From Butyricicoccus sp. Marseille-Q5471 (lineage in GTDB: Bacteria > Bacillota > Clostridia > Oscillospirales > Butyricicoccaceae), in contig NZ_CATNVC010000007.1 of the NCBI RefSeq assembly GCF_951230135.1, forward strand, positions 62,001 through 126,000: 64,000 bases of DNA, read 5' to 3'. Each line of letters starts with the position of its first letter. The stretch's first letter is position 1. The translations under genes were made by a program, and so were the position numbers. Below the pieces are notes generated by a model that worked only from the letters and a program-made list of their open reading frames with translations, was not told the origin of the DNA and made no database searches. This document shows positions 1-8,944 of this stretch, piece after piece.

Positions 1-130
1 TCTGATAGTCTGACACCGTACCCAAAAGTTCGGGTTGACTAGGGTCAAAAGTGCTTGCAAACGCCGTAGTCGGCAGCATACCGACCGCTATGCACATCGT
101 AAGAAGTGTACTAAGTAATCTCTTTTTCAT
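1..130 (-). CDS. Secreted protein, N-terminal part only (runs off the window)
   Basis: The first 43 residues of a protein read leftward from an ATG at 130-128, with AAGGAG just upstream. They form a textbook signal peptide: MKKR basic start, hydrophobic core, then a TTAFAS cleavage region, after which the mature chain begins with an STFDPSQPE-like stretch. The protein is therefore exported; its function lies outside the window. The decayed SLH/CBM surface gene near 8 kb suggests surface proteins are common in this genome, but nothing here shows the family. Confidence 0.75.
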   Translation of the reverse strand, partial: MKKRLLSTLLTMCIAVGMLPTTAFASTFDPSQPELLGTVSDYQ

Positions 131-266
131 CCTATTTTCTCCTTGTTTTGCAGGTTCAAAAACAATGTTCACCATAACGATATTCCGGATTAGGCGCGAT
201 TTGATATGTGTGATTCAATCAGGGCAGAGCGCCATTGGTTTCTATGCATCAACGGGGTGAGCCTGT

Positions 267-635
267 CTATTCTTCGCGAATGAATGACTCGTTTTTTGTT
301 TCTGTTCTTTCCTTCTTTTCCTCCGTTGGGGCGTCTCCTCGTTTCTCTCGAAAGTCCAGAAAAAATACCGGAATGGCGTTCCTCGGTTTTCGTATGGCTC
401 GATAGTACGTGGCGATGGCGTCTTGATAGATTGTTTCGCTGACCTCAATCTGTCGCTGCCGCAGAGCCGCATCCGATTCGTTTCGTCCGTCAAGTGGCCG
501 GCTGCGATATAGGCTAAGCTGCCGCGCCGCTGTCTCTACGTCGAATCTGCACCGGGAGATCTGGCGCAGTGAGCAAAAAAAGCACCCAGCGACGCAGAAG
601 ACGAAGATGCCTCCAACCAATACGATAAGCTCCAT
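267..635 (-). CDS. LemA-like small membrane protein
   Basis: A 122-residue protein. The start at 635 is chosen because GGGAGG precedes that ATG, while the longer reading frame upstream has no ribosome site. Residues 1-25 (MELIVLVGGIFVFCV) form one membrane segment, followed by a charged, probably coiled region. Near residues 73-100 comes a stretch (IYQDAIATYYRAI, then IPVFFLDFR) that resembles the conserved LemA C-terminal pattern YNxxVxxYNxxI...PxxxxAxxFGF. LemA proteins are N-out, single-pass and of uncertain role. The tail is highly charged and lacks further family features, so the assignment is tentative. It is divergent from the two-component genes at 826. Confidence 0.45.
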   Translation of the reverse strand: MELIVLVGGIFVFCVAGCFFCSLRQISRCRFDVETAARQLSLYRSRPLDGRNESDAALRQRQIEVSETIYQDAIATYYRAIRKPRNAIPVFFLDFREKRGDAPTEEKKERTETKNESFIREE

Positions 636-761
636 ATCCTCCCTCCCTTGACTTTTCCCCAGTCTTTTGGTTACATAAATACATCTTAGCAGAAAAACTT
701 TCCGCAAATCGTTACCTGCGTGAGATAGGTAGGAAACTGCATGAAATAGCAACCACAGGCG

Positions 762-790
762 TTGAGGCCGGAGCGGTAGTGTGCTACAAT
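762..790 (+). promoter_or_regulatory. Sigma-A type promoter for the LytTR-REC regulator gene
   Basis: TTGAGG at 762-767 and TACAAT at 785-790 are separated by exactly 17 bases. The -10 is extended by TGC immediately upstream. The start codon at 826 follows about 30 bases after the predicted start site, preceded by a run of six G. This is the cleanest housekeeping promoter I can read in the window. Confidence 0.6.
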
Positions 791-825
791 GAAATTATCT
801 AGTCATTTGATTTAGGGGGGCTTTT

Positions 826-2247
826 ATGCGGCTTGCTGTCTATACCCAGAAAAAAGAAACCGCCAATCTCCTGTCGCAGCTGTTCGACCGATACAGGCAA
901 GCTCAGGGGGGCGATTTGTCCTGCCGCTTATATGACAATGACGTGGAGCTGCTTTGCGACATGGTTCCCGGCGAATACGACGCGTTGTTTTTAGACGGAG
1001 GCTCATGGCCACGGTTGACGGAGGAGCTTCGGGAGCGGGACGGCCTGCTGCGCTTCATTGGCATCGTACCCTTACAGCAGAACGCAGCGCAGGCGGCGCG
1101 GACGCTCTGGTACTGTCTGCCCGATCCGGTCAGCGCGCTGTTTTTATTTCCCGTGTTGGACAGGCTTGCCGAAGAACTGAACTGCGCCAATGAGACGGGC
1201 ATTGTGATCAAAACCAAGAGCAGCGTGCTGCATCTGCCCTTTTCGGAGATTGAATATGTGGAGGTCATGGGCAGAAGCATTCTGTTTCATTTGCTCAACG
1301 GCAAGCTAGAGGAGATCTCCGGTAAATTTTCAGACTTCGAGGCACGGCTGCTGCTATGGCCCGACTTTTTCAAGGTGCACCGGGCCTATCTTGTCAATCT
1401 TCGGCACATTGCCAAGCTGACGGCGGATGGGGTTTTAACCCGCTCCGGCAGCTGGGTGCCGGTGTCACAGCTGCTGTACCCTCAGCTCAAAAAGGACTAT
1501 CTGGAAAGCTTGATGCTCCCCGAGGCCAAAAGCGATTCTCTGCCCCAACCGCCTACCAGGACGCACAGCGGCTACACCATTCTTTTGGTGGACGATGTGG
1601 CGCAGGAGCGCAGCCGTTGGGCGCAGGTGCTTATGGAGCACGGATGCGATACACGTATGGCATCAAACGGAGAAGAAGCTCTTGCTCTTGCGGAGCGGGA
1701 GCGGTTTGACTGCGTGATTTTAGACGTCAATCTTGGAAACGCCAGCGGCTTTGACCTGTGTGATGCGCTGCGACAGGCCACCGGCGCACCGGTGATATAT
1801 TTAAGCACGCTGTCCGACTGTGAGCACCAGACCCAGGGGTTTCTGACCGGCGGAACAGACTACATCACCAAGGATGTGACGCCAGAGCTGTTTTGGGTGA
1901 AGGTAGAGAGCCGGATTACGGCCCACGGCACTTTGCGCTCGGAGCTTTGCTCCGGGAACCTGCGCCTGGATCTCAAGCAGCGAAGGGCTTATTTGAAAGG
2001 GTTGACCCTGACCCTGACCACGGTGGAATTTGATTTACTGCACCTACTGATGACAAACAGCGGCGCGGCCTATCCGCCGGGAAAGCTCTACGGATTGATT
2101 TGGGGTAGCCGCCAGTGGGACGATGGGCACACGGTGCAGCTGCACCTGTCCCAGTTACAGCGCAAGCTGGAAAGCGCTGAGCCAAGCCACCGCTTTATCC
2201 AGTCGGTTTGGGGTGAGGGCTATCGCTTTGTGCCGGAGGACGGATGA
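826..2247 (+). CDS. Hybrid response regulator: degenerate receiver + LytTR + receiver + OmpR-type winged helix
   Basis: 473 residues. Residues 1-115 resemble a LytTR-family receiver but lack the N-terminal acidic pair and the conserved lysine; only an FLDG stretch remains at the phosphoacceptor position. Residues about 120-232 are a clear LytTR DNA-binding domain (IEYVEVMGR, then FFKVHRAYLVNLRHI). Residues about 252-365 are a normal receiver (LLVDD pair, phosphoacceptor D300 in ILDVNLG). Residues about 375-470 are an OmpR/PhoB winged helix (TVEFDLLHLL, VQLHLSQLQRKL, VWGEGYRFVPE). One polypeptide thus carries two unrelated DNA-binding domains. The reading frame is uninterrupted and the kinase gene follows at once, so this is an encoded fusion. 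ATG 826 follows GGGGGG. Confidence 0.9.
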   Translation: MRLAVYTQKKETANLLSQLFDRYRQAQGGDLSCRLYDNDVELLCDMVPGEYDALFLDGGSWPRLTEELRERDGLLRFIGIVPLQQNAAQAARTLWYCLPDPVSALFLFPVLDRLAEELNCANETGIVIKTKSSVLHLPFSEIEYVEVMGRSILFHLLNGKLEEISGKFSDFEARLLLWPDFFKVHRAYLVNLRHIAKLTADGVLTRSGSWVPVSQLLYPQLKKDYLESLMLPEAKSDSLPQPPTRTHSGYTILLVDDVAQERSRWAQVLMEHGCDTRMASNGEEALALAERERFDCVILDVNLGNASGFDLCDALRQATGAPVIYLSTLSDCEHQTQGFLTGGTDYITKDVTPELFWVKVESRITAHGTLRSELCSGNLRLDLKQRRAYLKGLTLTLTTVEFDLLHLLMTNSGAAYPPGKLYGLIWGSRQWDDGHTVQLHLSQLQRKLESAEPSHRFIQSVWGEGYRFVPEDG

Positions 2248-2263
2248 GGAAAGAGGTGAGCAT

Positions 2264-4186
2264 TTGAAGCGACAACATATGAAACAACAGCTGCCGCTTG
2301 CACTCGCGGGTTTACTCCTCTGCTTTTTTATTTTGCTGTTCTACACGGACAACCAATATCAGACGCCGCCACCCTATGCGCAAGGGGGTATACTCACCCT
2401 CTCGGAGGAAAATTTGGCGGACGGCAGGACGATTTTTCTCATCGACGGTTGGCGGCTTACCGATGCGCGTACGAACGCGCTCACCACCTACATCGGCGAG
2501 TTTTCGAACCTCCAACGGGGCGACAAGACCGCATCCCCCCACGGAAGCGCCACCTATCAGCTCATCCTGCGCTACAGCGGAGAGCCGGCAGAGGCAGTAA
2601 TTCGCTTTCCCGCCCTCTTTTTTCGCTATACCATCGCGCTGGACGGCGCGGTACTGGCGCGGGGAAACGGCAGCGGACTTCTTTCCTTCACGCTGACCGA
2701 AGGGGATCATCTGCTGTCGGTGGAGACCGCATCTGCCGCCGGATATTACAGCGGGATGTACCATCCGCCCATGCTGGGAACCCCGCAGGCGGTGCTCCAC
2801 ACGACAATTCTCCAATGTATCGCCTACAGTGCCGTATGCTTCGCCACGCTGGCTTTGACTCTGTTTACGTGGACGCTGTGGAAAAAATCGAAGGATGCCC
2901 TCGCTCTGTGGTTCGGCAGACTTTGCTGCTGCTTAGTTTTGTATCTATCCTACTATTTTGTGCGTCTTTTGGCGCTTCCCGTGGGAGAATACTGGTTTTT
3001 TGTGCAGAGTGCGGCTCTATACGGGCTCTGTATCTGTGTGCTGCAGCTCACTGCCCTATCGGGCGGCATCGCTCAAAGCAAGGCTGCGGGATGGACGAGG
3101 CGGTTGATGATTTCATTTTCCGCGCTGCTGCTCCTGCTGGCGGCGCTGGTTCCGGTATTGCCTTGGTCGGTTTGGCTCCACGGCATCCTTACAAATTGCT
3201 ACTATATATTTACCCTCTGTGCCACACTGCTATTGGTGCTTTCCGGAGAGCGAGCGGCAAGCAGAGAGCGGCTTTTCGCGAAGCTCGCCTGTACGGCTTT
3301 TGGCGTTGGACTGCTTTGCAACCTCTTTGCATCCAACCTATTTGAACCGATTTTGCTTTTCTGGCAGTTTGAGTGGTGCGCACTGCTTTTGGTGGGCCTG
3401 TTCGGCGGGATGATGGCGGTGCGCAACCAGCGGCTTCTGGCCGAAAATGCAGCGTTTCAAACCCACCTGGAGGATCTGGTCGCGCAGCGAACCACAGAAT
3501 TAAAACATCTCTTGCAGGAACGCAAGGCATTTTTTGCCGACATGGCCCACGATCTCAAGGCCCCTGTGTTCGCGGCAGGCTCCTTTATTGAGGCTATTCG
3601 GTCGCATAATACAGGCGTGGACGGCGAGCTGCTGCGCTATATCGATCTGGTGGAGCAAAAGCAGCAGGAGATGATGCGTCGGGTACAAGGGCTGAGTGTG
3701 TTCAATCGAATGGACGAGCTGTCGGAACCCTATGCGCGCATTTCCGTGCAAACCCTGTTGGAGAATGTTTATCACTCCCACTACATGGCAGCGGAGGTTC
3801 AGTCAATCTATTTGCTCTTAGAGCCGCCAGAGGTCGATGGCATACTCTATGCTCAACCGAAAAAGCTGGAGATCCTGTTTGAAAATCTGATTGTCAATGC
3901 CCTGAAATTCACGCCGCCGGGCGGTAAAATCACCCTGACCGCCACCGTGGACATCGAAGGCTGCCACCTGTCCGTAGCGGACACCGGCTCCGGCATTTCT
4001 CCCGACGATGTCCCCCGCCTCTTTGACCGGTTTTATGTAGGTGCAAACGGCAAGGATTCCGGCAGCGGCCTAGGACTTTATATTGTAAAGAGTATTGTGG
4101 AGGAGCTGCACGGAGAAATCTGCGTTTCCACCCGAGTTGGCCACGGCACGGTGTTTTTAATCGATTTTCCCATTATAGGGAAATAA
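2264..4186 (+). CDS. Membrane sensor histidine kinase (7TM-DISM type)
   Basis: About 640 residues, read from TTG at 2264 because AGAGGTG lies at ideal distance; an in-frame ATG at 2279 would be too far from it. A membrane segment comes first, then an extracellular domain of about 150 residues with beta-rich character, a block of roughly seven membrane helices, a short coiled region (LEDLVAQRTTELKHLL), a HisKA domain with H429 in ADMAHDLKAP, and a HATPase with N, G1 (DTGSGIS) and G2 (GSGLGLYIVK) boxes. This layout matches the 7TMR-DISM kinases, which sense extracellular ligands, often carbohydrates. It lies 16 bases downstream of the dual-domain regulator, its likely partner. Confidence 0.9.
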   Translation: MKRQHMKQQLPLALAGLLLCFFILLFYTDNQYQTPPPYAQGGILTLSEENLADGRTIFLIDGWRLTDARTNALTTYIGEFSNLQRGDKTASPHGSATYQLILRYSGEPAEAVIRFPALFFRYTIALDGAVLARGNGSGLLSFTLTEGDHLLSVETASAAGYYSGMYHPPMLGTPQAVLHTTILQCIAYSAVCFATLALTLFTWTLWKKSKDALALWFGRLCCCLVLYLSYYFVRLLALPVGEYWFFVQSAALYGLCICVLQLTALSGGIAQSKAAGWTRRLMISFSALLLLLAALVPVLPWSVWLHGILTNCYYIFTLCATLLLVLSGERAASRERLFAKLACTAFGVGLLCNLFASNLFEPILLFWQFEWCALLLVGLFGGMMAVRNQRLLAENAAFQTHLEDLVAQRTTELKHLLQERKAFFADMAHDLKAPVFAAGSFIEAIRSHNTGVDGELLRYIDLVEQKQQEMMRRVQGLSVFNRMDELSEPYARISVQTLLENVYHSHYMAAEVQSIYLLLEPPEVDGILYAQPKKLEILFENLIVNALKFTPPGGKITLTATVDIEGCHLSVADTGSGISPDDVPRLFDRFYVGANGKDSGSGLGLYIVKSIVEELHGEICVSTRVGHGTVFLIDFPIIGK

Positions 4187-4195
4187 TACATACAA

Positions 4196-4236
4196 AAAGA
4201 ACCGCCCACACTTTTTAACAGTGTGAGCGGTTCTTT
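4196..4236. terminator. Bidirectional terminator between convergent genes
   Basis: Seventeen-base arms with a single mismatch (AAAGAACCGC...CACACT / AGTGTG...GCGGTTCTTT). The A-run on one side and T-run on the other serve both the kinase (plus) and the surface protein (minus). Confidence 0.85.
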
Positions 4237-4243
4237 GATGTTT

Positions 4244-4747
4244 CTATTTTGTAGACAGCCATTTTTTAAGCTTGGAAAGCAGTCTGCCCACCGCGCCCGA
4301 GGAGGCAGTCGCCCCCGTTGTTGTCAGGGCGATGCCAACCGCTGCCGCGGCGCCCACCGCCAGTAGTCCCAGCGTAACCGCCGGTGGAAACTTCGCCTGA
4401 TCCGGTCGGCTTCGGTCTACGGTTTGAGCGGAGGGGATTTGCGCAGACTCCGAAGGGCTCCATGTCGGTTTAGCAGTTTCCTCCGGCGCTGTTTCCGTAT
4501 GCGAAGGCGGCGCATCCGGCTCCGGCGTCAGGGCAGGCGTAGGTAATAGGGGTGACTTCGGTATCGGCGCAGGGTTCTGCGTTGGAATTGATACCGGCGG
4601 CGTTACCCAGGTTGGCTTCATTCCCTTAGCCGGCTCAGGCTCGGGGGTTGGAATTAGCCCGGGTATTGGCTCAGGCTCCGTGGGCAGCGCGGGCTCGGAT
4701 GGAGGCGGAACGGTCAAGGGCGGCTCGTTTTTATCGGGGGGATTCGG
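4244..4747 (-). pseudogene. Proline-rich stalk and C-terminal membrane anchor, separated from 4748-6505 by a TGA
   Basis: This stretch continues the reading frame of the gene at 4748-6505 directly after its TGA stop, beginning PNPPDKNEPPL. It encodes about 110 residues of proline/glutamate/threonine-rich wall-spanning sequence with repeated PEPEP and PTP motifs, then a hydrophobic segment (AVTLGLLAVGAAAAVGIAL) and a short basic tail (LLSKLKKWLSTK). There is no LPxTG motif, so anchoring would be by the membrane helix. A separate start is possible only at a TTG (4717) with no convincing ribosome site. It is best read as the displaced C-terminus of the upstream surface protein, made only if the TGA is read through. 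Confidence 0.7.
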
Positions 4748-6505
4748 TCATTGACCGCCATCCCCATTTCCGTTTCCGGCGTTGTTTTCATTGCCGCCTG
4801 AACCACCGATTTCCGGCACTCTGGGCGGTGGGTCATATTCCCCCGGCCACGGCAGCGTCACAGTTTCTCCGTCGTAAACACCGTCCTTGATGGTTAGTCC
4901 AATCAAGAAACCGGAAATTTCCCCCTGCAAATACCGCTGATAGGGTGTGTCCTCAGGCTGTAACAAATCCACATAACCGTAAAGCGGTTTGGACTGGTTA
5001 GTGTCAACGGCTCGACGCGCCAGCAGATCTCCCAGCTGCGTCCAACCCGCCTCCCCCTCCACGAAGGAGTATGCCATGATTTCGGTGGCTCCACTGGGTT
5101 TAAGCGCAAAGGCAAGGGTAAGCGGAAGCTGATTCTCCGTTTCGTTTCCCGCAAGGCTTCCCCGCAGGGAACCCGCAGCCTTTGCGTTTTCGGCGACAGG
5201 ATTAAGAACGACGCGAATTTCATCATTCAAAACCGGCTTTTCCGGCAGGATATAAATTCCCCGGCTCGTTTGCACCTGCGTTCCAGCAGGGATAATTATG
5301 CTGTTGGCTGCGTTTACAATTGTGAATGGTTCGCCCGCCGTCAGACTAAGCTCCGGCAGCGTATTCCACACGACTGCCGTCTCTACATAGCCCACCAGCG
5401 GATCGTATGGTGTATCCGGCAATGTGATTTGAATCTCCACCGGCACAGTATCCGGCAGCAGGGCATAAATTCCCTGTCCATCGACATTTTCAGGCACAGT
5501 GACCTGATATTTCCCGTAAGACGGACGGCCGCTCACACGCATAGTTTCCGGAAAGATTGCGTAAATCGTCGCGTCCTCCGGCAGAGGCTGCGCCGCGCCG
5601 CGAACCAGCTGAAAGGGCGAGGCATCATAGCAGACACCATCTTGCAGCGTGATTTGCAGCTTGATATAAAAGGAATCAATCCTTCCAGCCAGATAGCTTT
5701 TCAATGGCTCTACGGTGGCATGGGCACAGGTTTGGTTATACAGCTTTCTCTGCTCCTGTTCGTCCTGCGTGCCCAGCATATCCAGATTCCAGTCATAGGG
5801 TTGTTCCGGACAAATCACCTCATAGGTTTCACCGTCCAGCGAGTACATAGGGGTGACCTTGGCAGTGCCGGTCAGCCAATCGGAAAAGTGTCCCACCAGC
5901 ACATCACCCTGTCCGGAGGTTTCAATCCTTGCCGTGAACTCGGGCGGAACGGTTGGCGCTTGACCCGTCTGCTCACAGGTAAACGACACGACTTCGGTAT
6001 CTGTTTGTACGATGCTCTCGCCGACTTGCCGCATGATTTGCAGCTTGGTGTAGAGTGTATGCTCCGTTTGCCCGAGATACAGCCTAAGAGGACTGTCATT
6101 TTCACTCATACACAACTGAGTTAAGGCTGCCGTTCCCTCCGTCAAACCGGTCAAGTCCCATCGGCGCACACCGCCCTCCTCAGTAGTTTCCACCGTATCG
6201 TATCGGTTTCTATCAAAGGAATACAGTACCAGAATTTCCACCGTATCGGCGGGTATATGGCTTAACGTGCCGTACAGCCCCGGCGCGTCCCCATCGTTAA
6301 TCAGCTCCATTTGCAACACAGGCGGGTATTCCTCTGTATTGGATGGTAAAAGAACAGCTTCCTCATCACCTGCATCATCACCATCCCGAACCTCGGTCAC
6401 GGGCTGATGTTCCGGCAATGCCTCCGTCTCGACAGCAAGCACCGGAATCGTATTCAACAGCAGCAACACTGCCAGTATTGCAGTCCATTTTTGTCGTGTT
6501 AGCAT
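4748..6505 (-). CDS. Secreted surface protein with three repeats, ending at an in-frame TGA
   Basis: 585 residues. A signal peptide (MLTRQKW, hydrophobic core, ending near PVLAVETEA) is followed by an acidic region and then three related modules of roughly 100-120 residues, at about 65-175, 185-305 and 440-560. Each holds a YS-type strand, a W, then a PLKSYLAG/PYQRYLQG-like turn and an IKLQIT/IGLTIKDG-like strand. It ends in a Gly/Asn-rich linker (GGSGGNENNAGNGNG). The TGA at 4750-4748 then interrupts a frame that would continue into a proline-rich stalk and membrane anchor at 4244. As it stands the product would be released rather than anchored. The family is not recognised. The ATG follows GGGG. 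Confidence 0.75.
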   Translation of the reverse strand: MLTRQKWTAILAVLLLLNTIPVLAVETEALPEHQPVTEVRDGDDAGDEEAVLLPSNTEEYPPVLQMELINDGDAPGLYGTLSHIPADTVEILVLYSFDRNRYDTVETTEEGGVRRWDLTGLTEGTAALTQLCMSENDSPLRLYLGQTEHTLYTKLQIMRQVGESIVQTDTEVVSFTCEQTGQAPTVPPEFTARIETSGQGDVLVGHFSDWLTGTAKVTPMYSLDGETYEVICPEQPYDWNLDMLGTQDEQEQRKLYNQTCAHATVEPLKSYLAGRIDSFYIKLQITLQDGVCYDASPFQLVRGAAQPLPEDATIYAIFPETMRVSGRPSYGKYQVTVPENVDGQGIYALLPDTVPVEIQITLPDTPYDPLVGYVETAVVWNTLPELSLTAGEPFTIVNAANSIIIPAGTQVQTSRGIYILPEKPVLNDEIRVVLNPVAENAKAAGSLRGSLAGNETENQLPLTLAFALKPSGATEIMAYSFVEGEAGWTQLGDLLARRAVDTNQSKPLYGYVDLLQPEDTPYQRYLQGEISGFLIGLTIKDGVYDGETVTLPWPGEYDPPPRVPEIGGSGGNENNAGNGNGDGGQ

Positions 6506-7189
6506 AGATCCCCGCTCTCTGCGGCAAGGCGCCGCAGCACAATCTGATTGTTATCTTCCCCCTCAAACGAAGGAGTAGTAAAACTTACCTATCATTCATT
6601 TTAAGCCATCCGCACATCGATTGCAAGTTCGAACACAGCAGTATGTGCACCAACACCTTCAAGTGCGGGAGCAAACGTCCGCTGCCCTTAGGCGCGGATT
6701 GCTTCGGTTGTTCTGCTATCTGCGGCAGTCGCCTTTTCGGCCGTTCCTTAGCAAAAGCTCAATCCAGCGGAGGGATTTGAAAACACAGTATCATTTTTGG
6801 CTTCTTAACATTTGTTTTTCTGCTTTTTTCGCTCCTCTTTTCTCCTTTTAACTCCCATTCCTTGCACTACTTTCCATACTCATTTGATAGATATCTAGTC
6901 ATATATTTATCCAACAGCAACAGATCCGCATCAAGTTTATAAGGATACCGGAACAAACCGTATGTTTACTTTCGTATCTCGTTACACTTCTCCTATGCCT
7001 TTTTCACAGCATCCTGATCTTCAAGTGATGCGTTGTTAGTGACCTCATCTGTTTTTCCCATTGATCGACCGGATTGCAAATGAATTCTGATCATGCAATA
7101 TGCCATATCGTTCTTCGGTAGCATAATCTTTATAATTCACGTAAAACTCCGCGGTTCATTGCGCTGAACCCACAGTAGTTTCGGGGCTG
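6506..7189. other. Gene-free stretch with a short dispersed repeat
   Basis: No open frame here has a ribosome site or a recognisable product. It contains 6769-6791 (GGAGGGATTTGAAAACACAG and three more bases), which matches 30506-30528 at 21 of 23 positions. The rest is AT-rich and without structure I can name. Confidence 0.5.
6769..6791 (-). repeat. Dispersed repeat related to a tRNA-Ser 3' end, copy 1
   Basis: On the minus strand this reads ATACTGTGTTTTCAAATCCC plus TCC, i.e. T-loop and T-stem-like sequence. The second copy at 30506-30528 continues into a full tRNA-Ser acceptor end with CCA, but this copy diverges after CCTCC. It may be a degraded attachment-site remnant; the shortness of the match limits confidence. 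Confidence 0.4.
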
Positions 7190-7793
7190 TAAATTCAGCG
7201 AAGGCGATTCGGCGTTGTGCCGTACTCAGCAAATGCTGCGCACTATTTTTGAAAACGCGGCGTACACGGAATTGTTGCCGGTTGAGGTCATTGTGCACGC
7301 GATGGATGATATCGACGTACACCATCAGCTTGCGCTGATCGATGAGCTGATTGAAATCGAGCATATTGACGGACTGGCCATCATGCCGCCGGTCGGTCGG
7401 CCGCGGCGATGCTCGGATACGTCATGCACGGACAGGGCGTGTGCTGTGCGCTATTCGGTCGGATTCCAATTGGAACGACATCTATATTTCGTCGGTCGGG
7501 CGAAGCGGTGTGTATCAGGCGATTCAAAAAGCGGCGTTGCCGATCGGATTCACGTGGTCGTGCACGATGTCACGGCGGATAACATTGCAATGGTTCAGCA
7601 GGGCGTTGTCGATTTTGCCATCGGCCAGGATACCAAGACTCAGGGAACGCTCCCGCTTCGCATCTTATACGGATACTTGTCCCGCCGCCGCATGCCTGAA
7701 AAGCGTGTGCACATTACGGAGATTGCAGTCAAATTTCGCTGCAATCTGAGCCGGAATAAGACAGTCCCGGAAGCGATGCAGCTTAAAATGGCT
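7190..7793 (+). pseudogene. Decayed LacI-type ligand-binding domain
   Basis: Matching pieces of a LacI-family effector domain occur in different frames. They are VEVIVHAMDD...LIDELI..HIDGLAIMPP (from about 7220), GRSAAAMLGYVMHG (near 7395), VYQAIQKAALPIGF (near 7510) and HVVVHDVTADNIAMVQQGVV with AIGQDTKTQG after it (from about 7552). The order is that of an intact family member, compare the regulator fragment at 44008-44868. At least two frameshifts are needed to read it through and the N-terminal helix-turn-helix is absent, so it is not functional. Confidence 0.7.
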
Positions 7794-7848
7794 GACCAGT
7801 GCACAAGTTATTTTCTATTCAGTCTAGCGCAGCTATATTGCTCAAAAC

Positions 7849-7884
7849 AAAGCATCGGAGCAATCCAGATAGCTCCGATGCTTT
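7849..7884 (-). terminator. Terminator downstream of the SLH/CBM pseudogene
   Basis: Perfect 13-base arms (AAAGCATCGGAGC / GCTCCGATGCTTT) with a 10-base loop, followed on the minus strand by TGTTTTG. Confidence 0.75.
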
Positions 7885-7885
7885 G

Positions 7886-8935
7886 TGCAATGAATTCACT
7901 TCAATGCAGGCTGTGTTTTGCCGTGCAGATACGTACCGCTGCAGCATAACCGCTACTTCCGCACGAGTTGCATTGCCGTTAGAATCGAGCTCACCGCCGG
8001 TCTTTATCCCCTTCTGTGCTGCCCGCAGCATTGCGACCGTCGCATATGCCAAAATTTCGTCTGTATAACCGAACGCACCCATGGTGAGACCGGAAACGTC
8101 GGGGGCACCAGCGTAGCGGTACAGCATCGCTACCAGCTGCTCACGGGTGATATTACCTTCCACGTCAGTACCCTCTGACAAACCTGTCGACAACGACCAG
8201 GCGCGTGCATTGGAATACCAACTCGTACCGTCCGACTTTCCGTCCACCATCACGACGTCAATCGCGTATCCGCTGTCCGGTTTAGTTGTAATCATTGCGC
8301 TGCCGCCCTTGTTAACCTTGGCACTTGACGATGCTTGATAAACTAAAGTGCATTCATTGTCACTGCCATCAGAACGGATTACCAAGCAGACTGCGTGCTT
8401 GCCTGCTACATCCGCATATTGGCTGTAACCGTGGCATACTCGCCAGCCTCGCCGGCAACTTCCAGACTGCCGATCTATTTGCCCTGCGTATTGTTCTTAT
8501 CAATATAAACATCGATCGTACCGGCCGTACCAAGCGGCTTGAGCGTGAGTGCAAGCTGCATCGTATTGTCCTGTCCGGCACCCGTGCCGAAATCCAGAAA
8601 CCTATATCCTGCCACGCAGCCGTTTTCAGGTTGACAATGGGGTTATAATCTACGTTCTCACGGTATCCGCTGGTAATGTACGAGCCGCCGGTTAGGTAGC
8701 AGGACAGACCCGCATCCTGCTGACGGTAAGCGTCCAACCCATTCGTGTTAGCGCCTTGTGAGGTCATCTCCACCTGCGGAATCGCAACTTTGCCGTCCTC
8801 AGTAACCGTAACGGTGATTGGTTTCGGCATGCCAACGCTGCTGCTGAAGTCCATGTCGCTGTTGAGGCAGTATAGGTGCCCGTTTTAATGGTCTTCATAT
8901 CCGCTTCCAGTTCGCCTGAACCGTATTTAGAATGT
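7886..8935 (-). pseudogene. Decayed surface protein with CBM6-like and SLH domains
   Basis: Read leftward, the segments are MKTIKTGTYTAS (near 8900); ITVTVTEDGKVAIPQVEM; a CBM6-like beta-sandwich (DYNPIVNLKTAAWQDIGF, then LALTLKPLGTAGTIDVYIDK and IGSLEVAGEAGEYATVTANM); and SLH repeats (WSLSTGLSEG....ITREQLVAMLYRYAG and ATVAMLRAAQKGIKTGGEL..NATRAEVAVMLQRYV). The pieces lie in three frames, with stops after TQGK and after NMRM, so at least two frameshifts and two nonsense changes have accumulated. It once encoded a secreted carbohydrate-binding protein held to the wall by SLH domains. It has no start and sits directly behind the sulfatase gene. Confidence 0.8.
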
Positions 8936-8944
8936 TTTTGATGA

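Noticed and set aside
2449-3345. Plus-strand frame of 298 codons in another frame of the kinase gene
   Set aside because: The kinase frame carries all conserved boxes; this one is Arg/Ala-rich without any site.
4748-4750. TGA as selenocysteine codon or recoded genetic code
   Set aside because: TGA ends many other genes here, the position lies in a low-complexity linker, and no selenocysteine-type context or stem immediately after it is convincing.
5270-6124. Plus-strand frame of 284 codons
   Set aside because: Antisense to the repeat-containing surface protein, which has a signal peptide and internal repeats.
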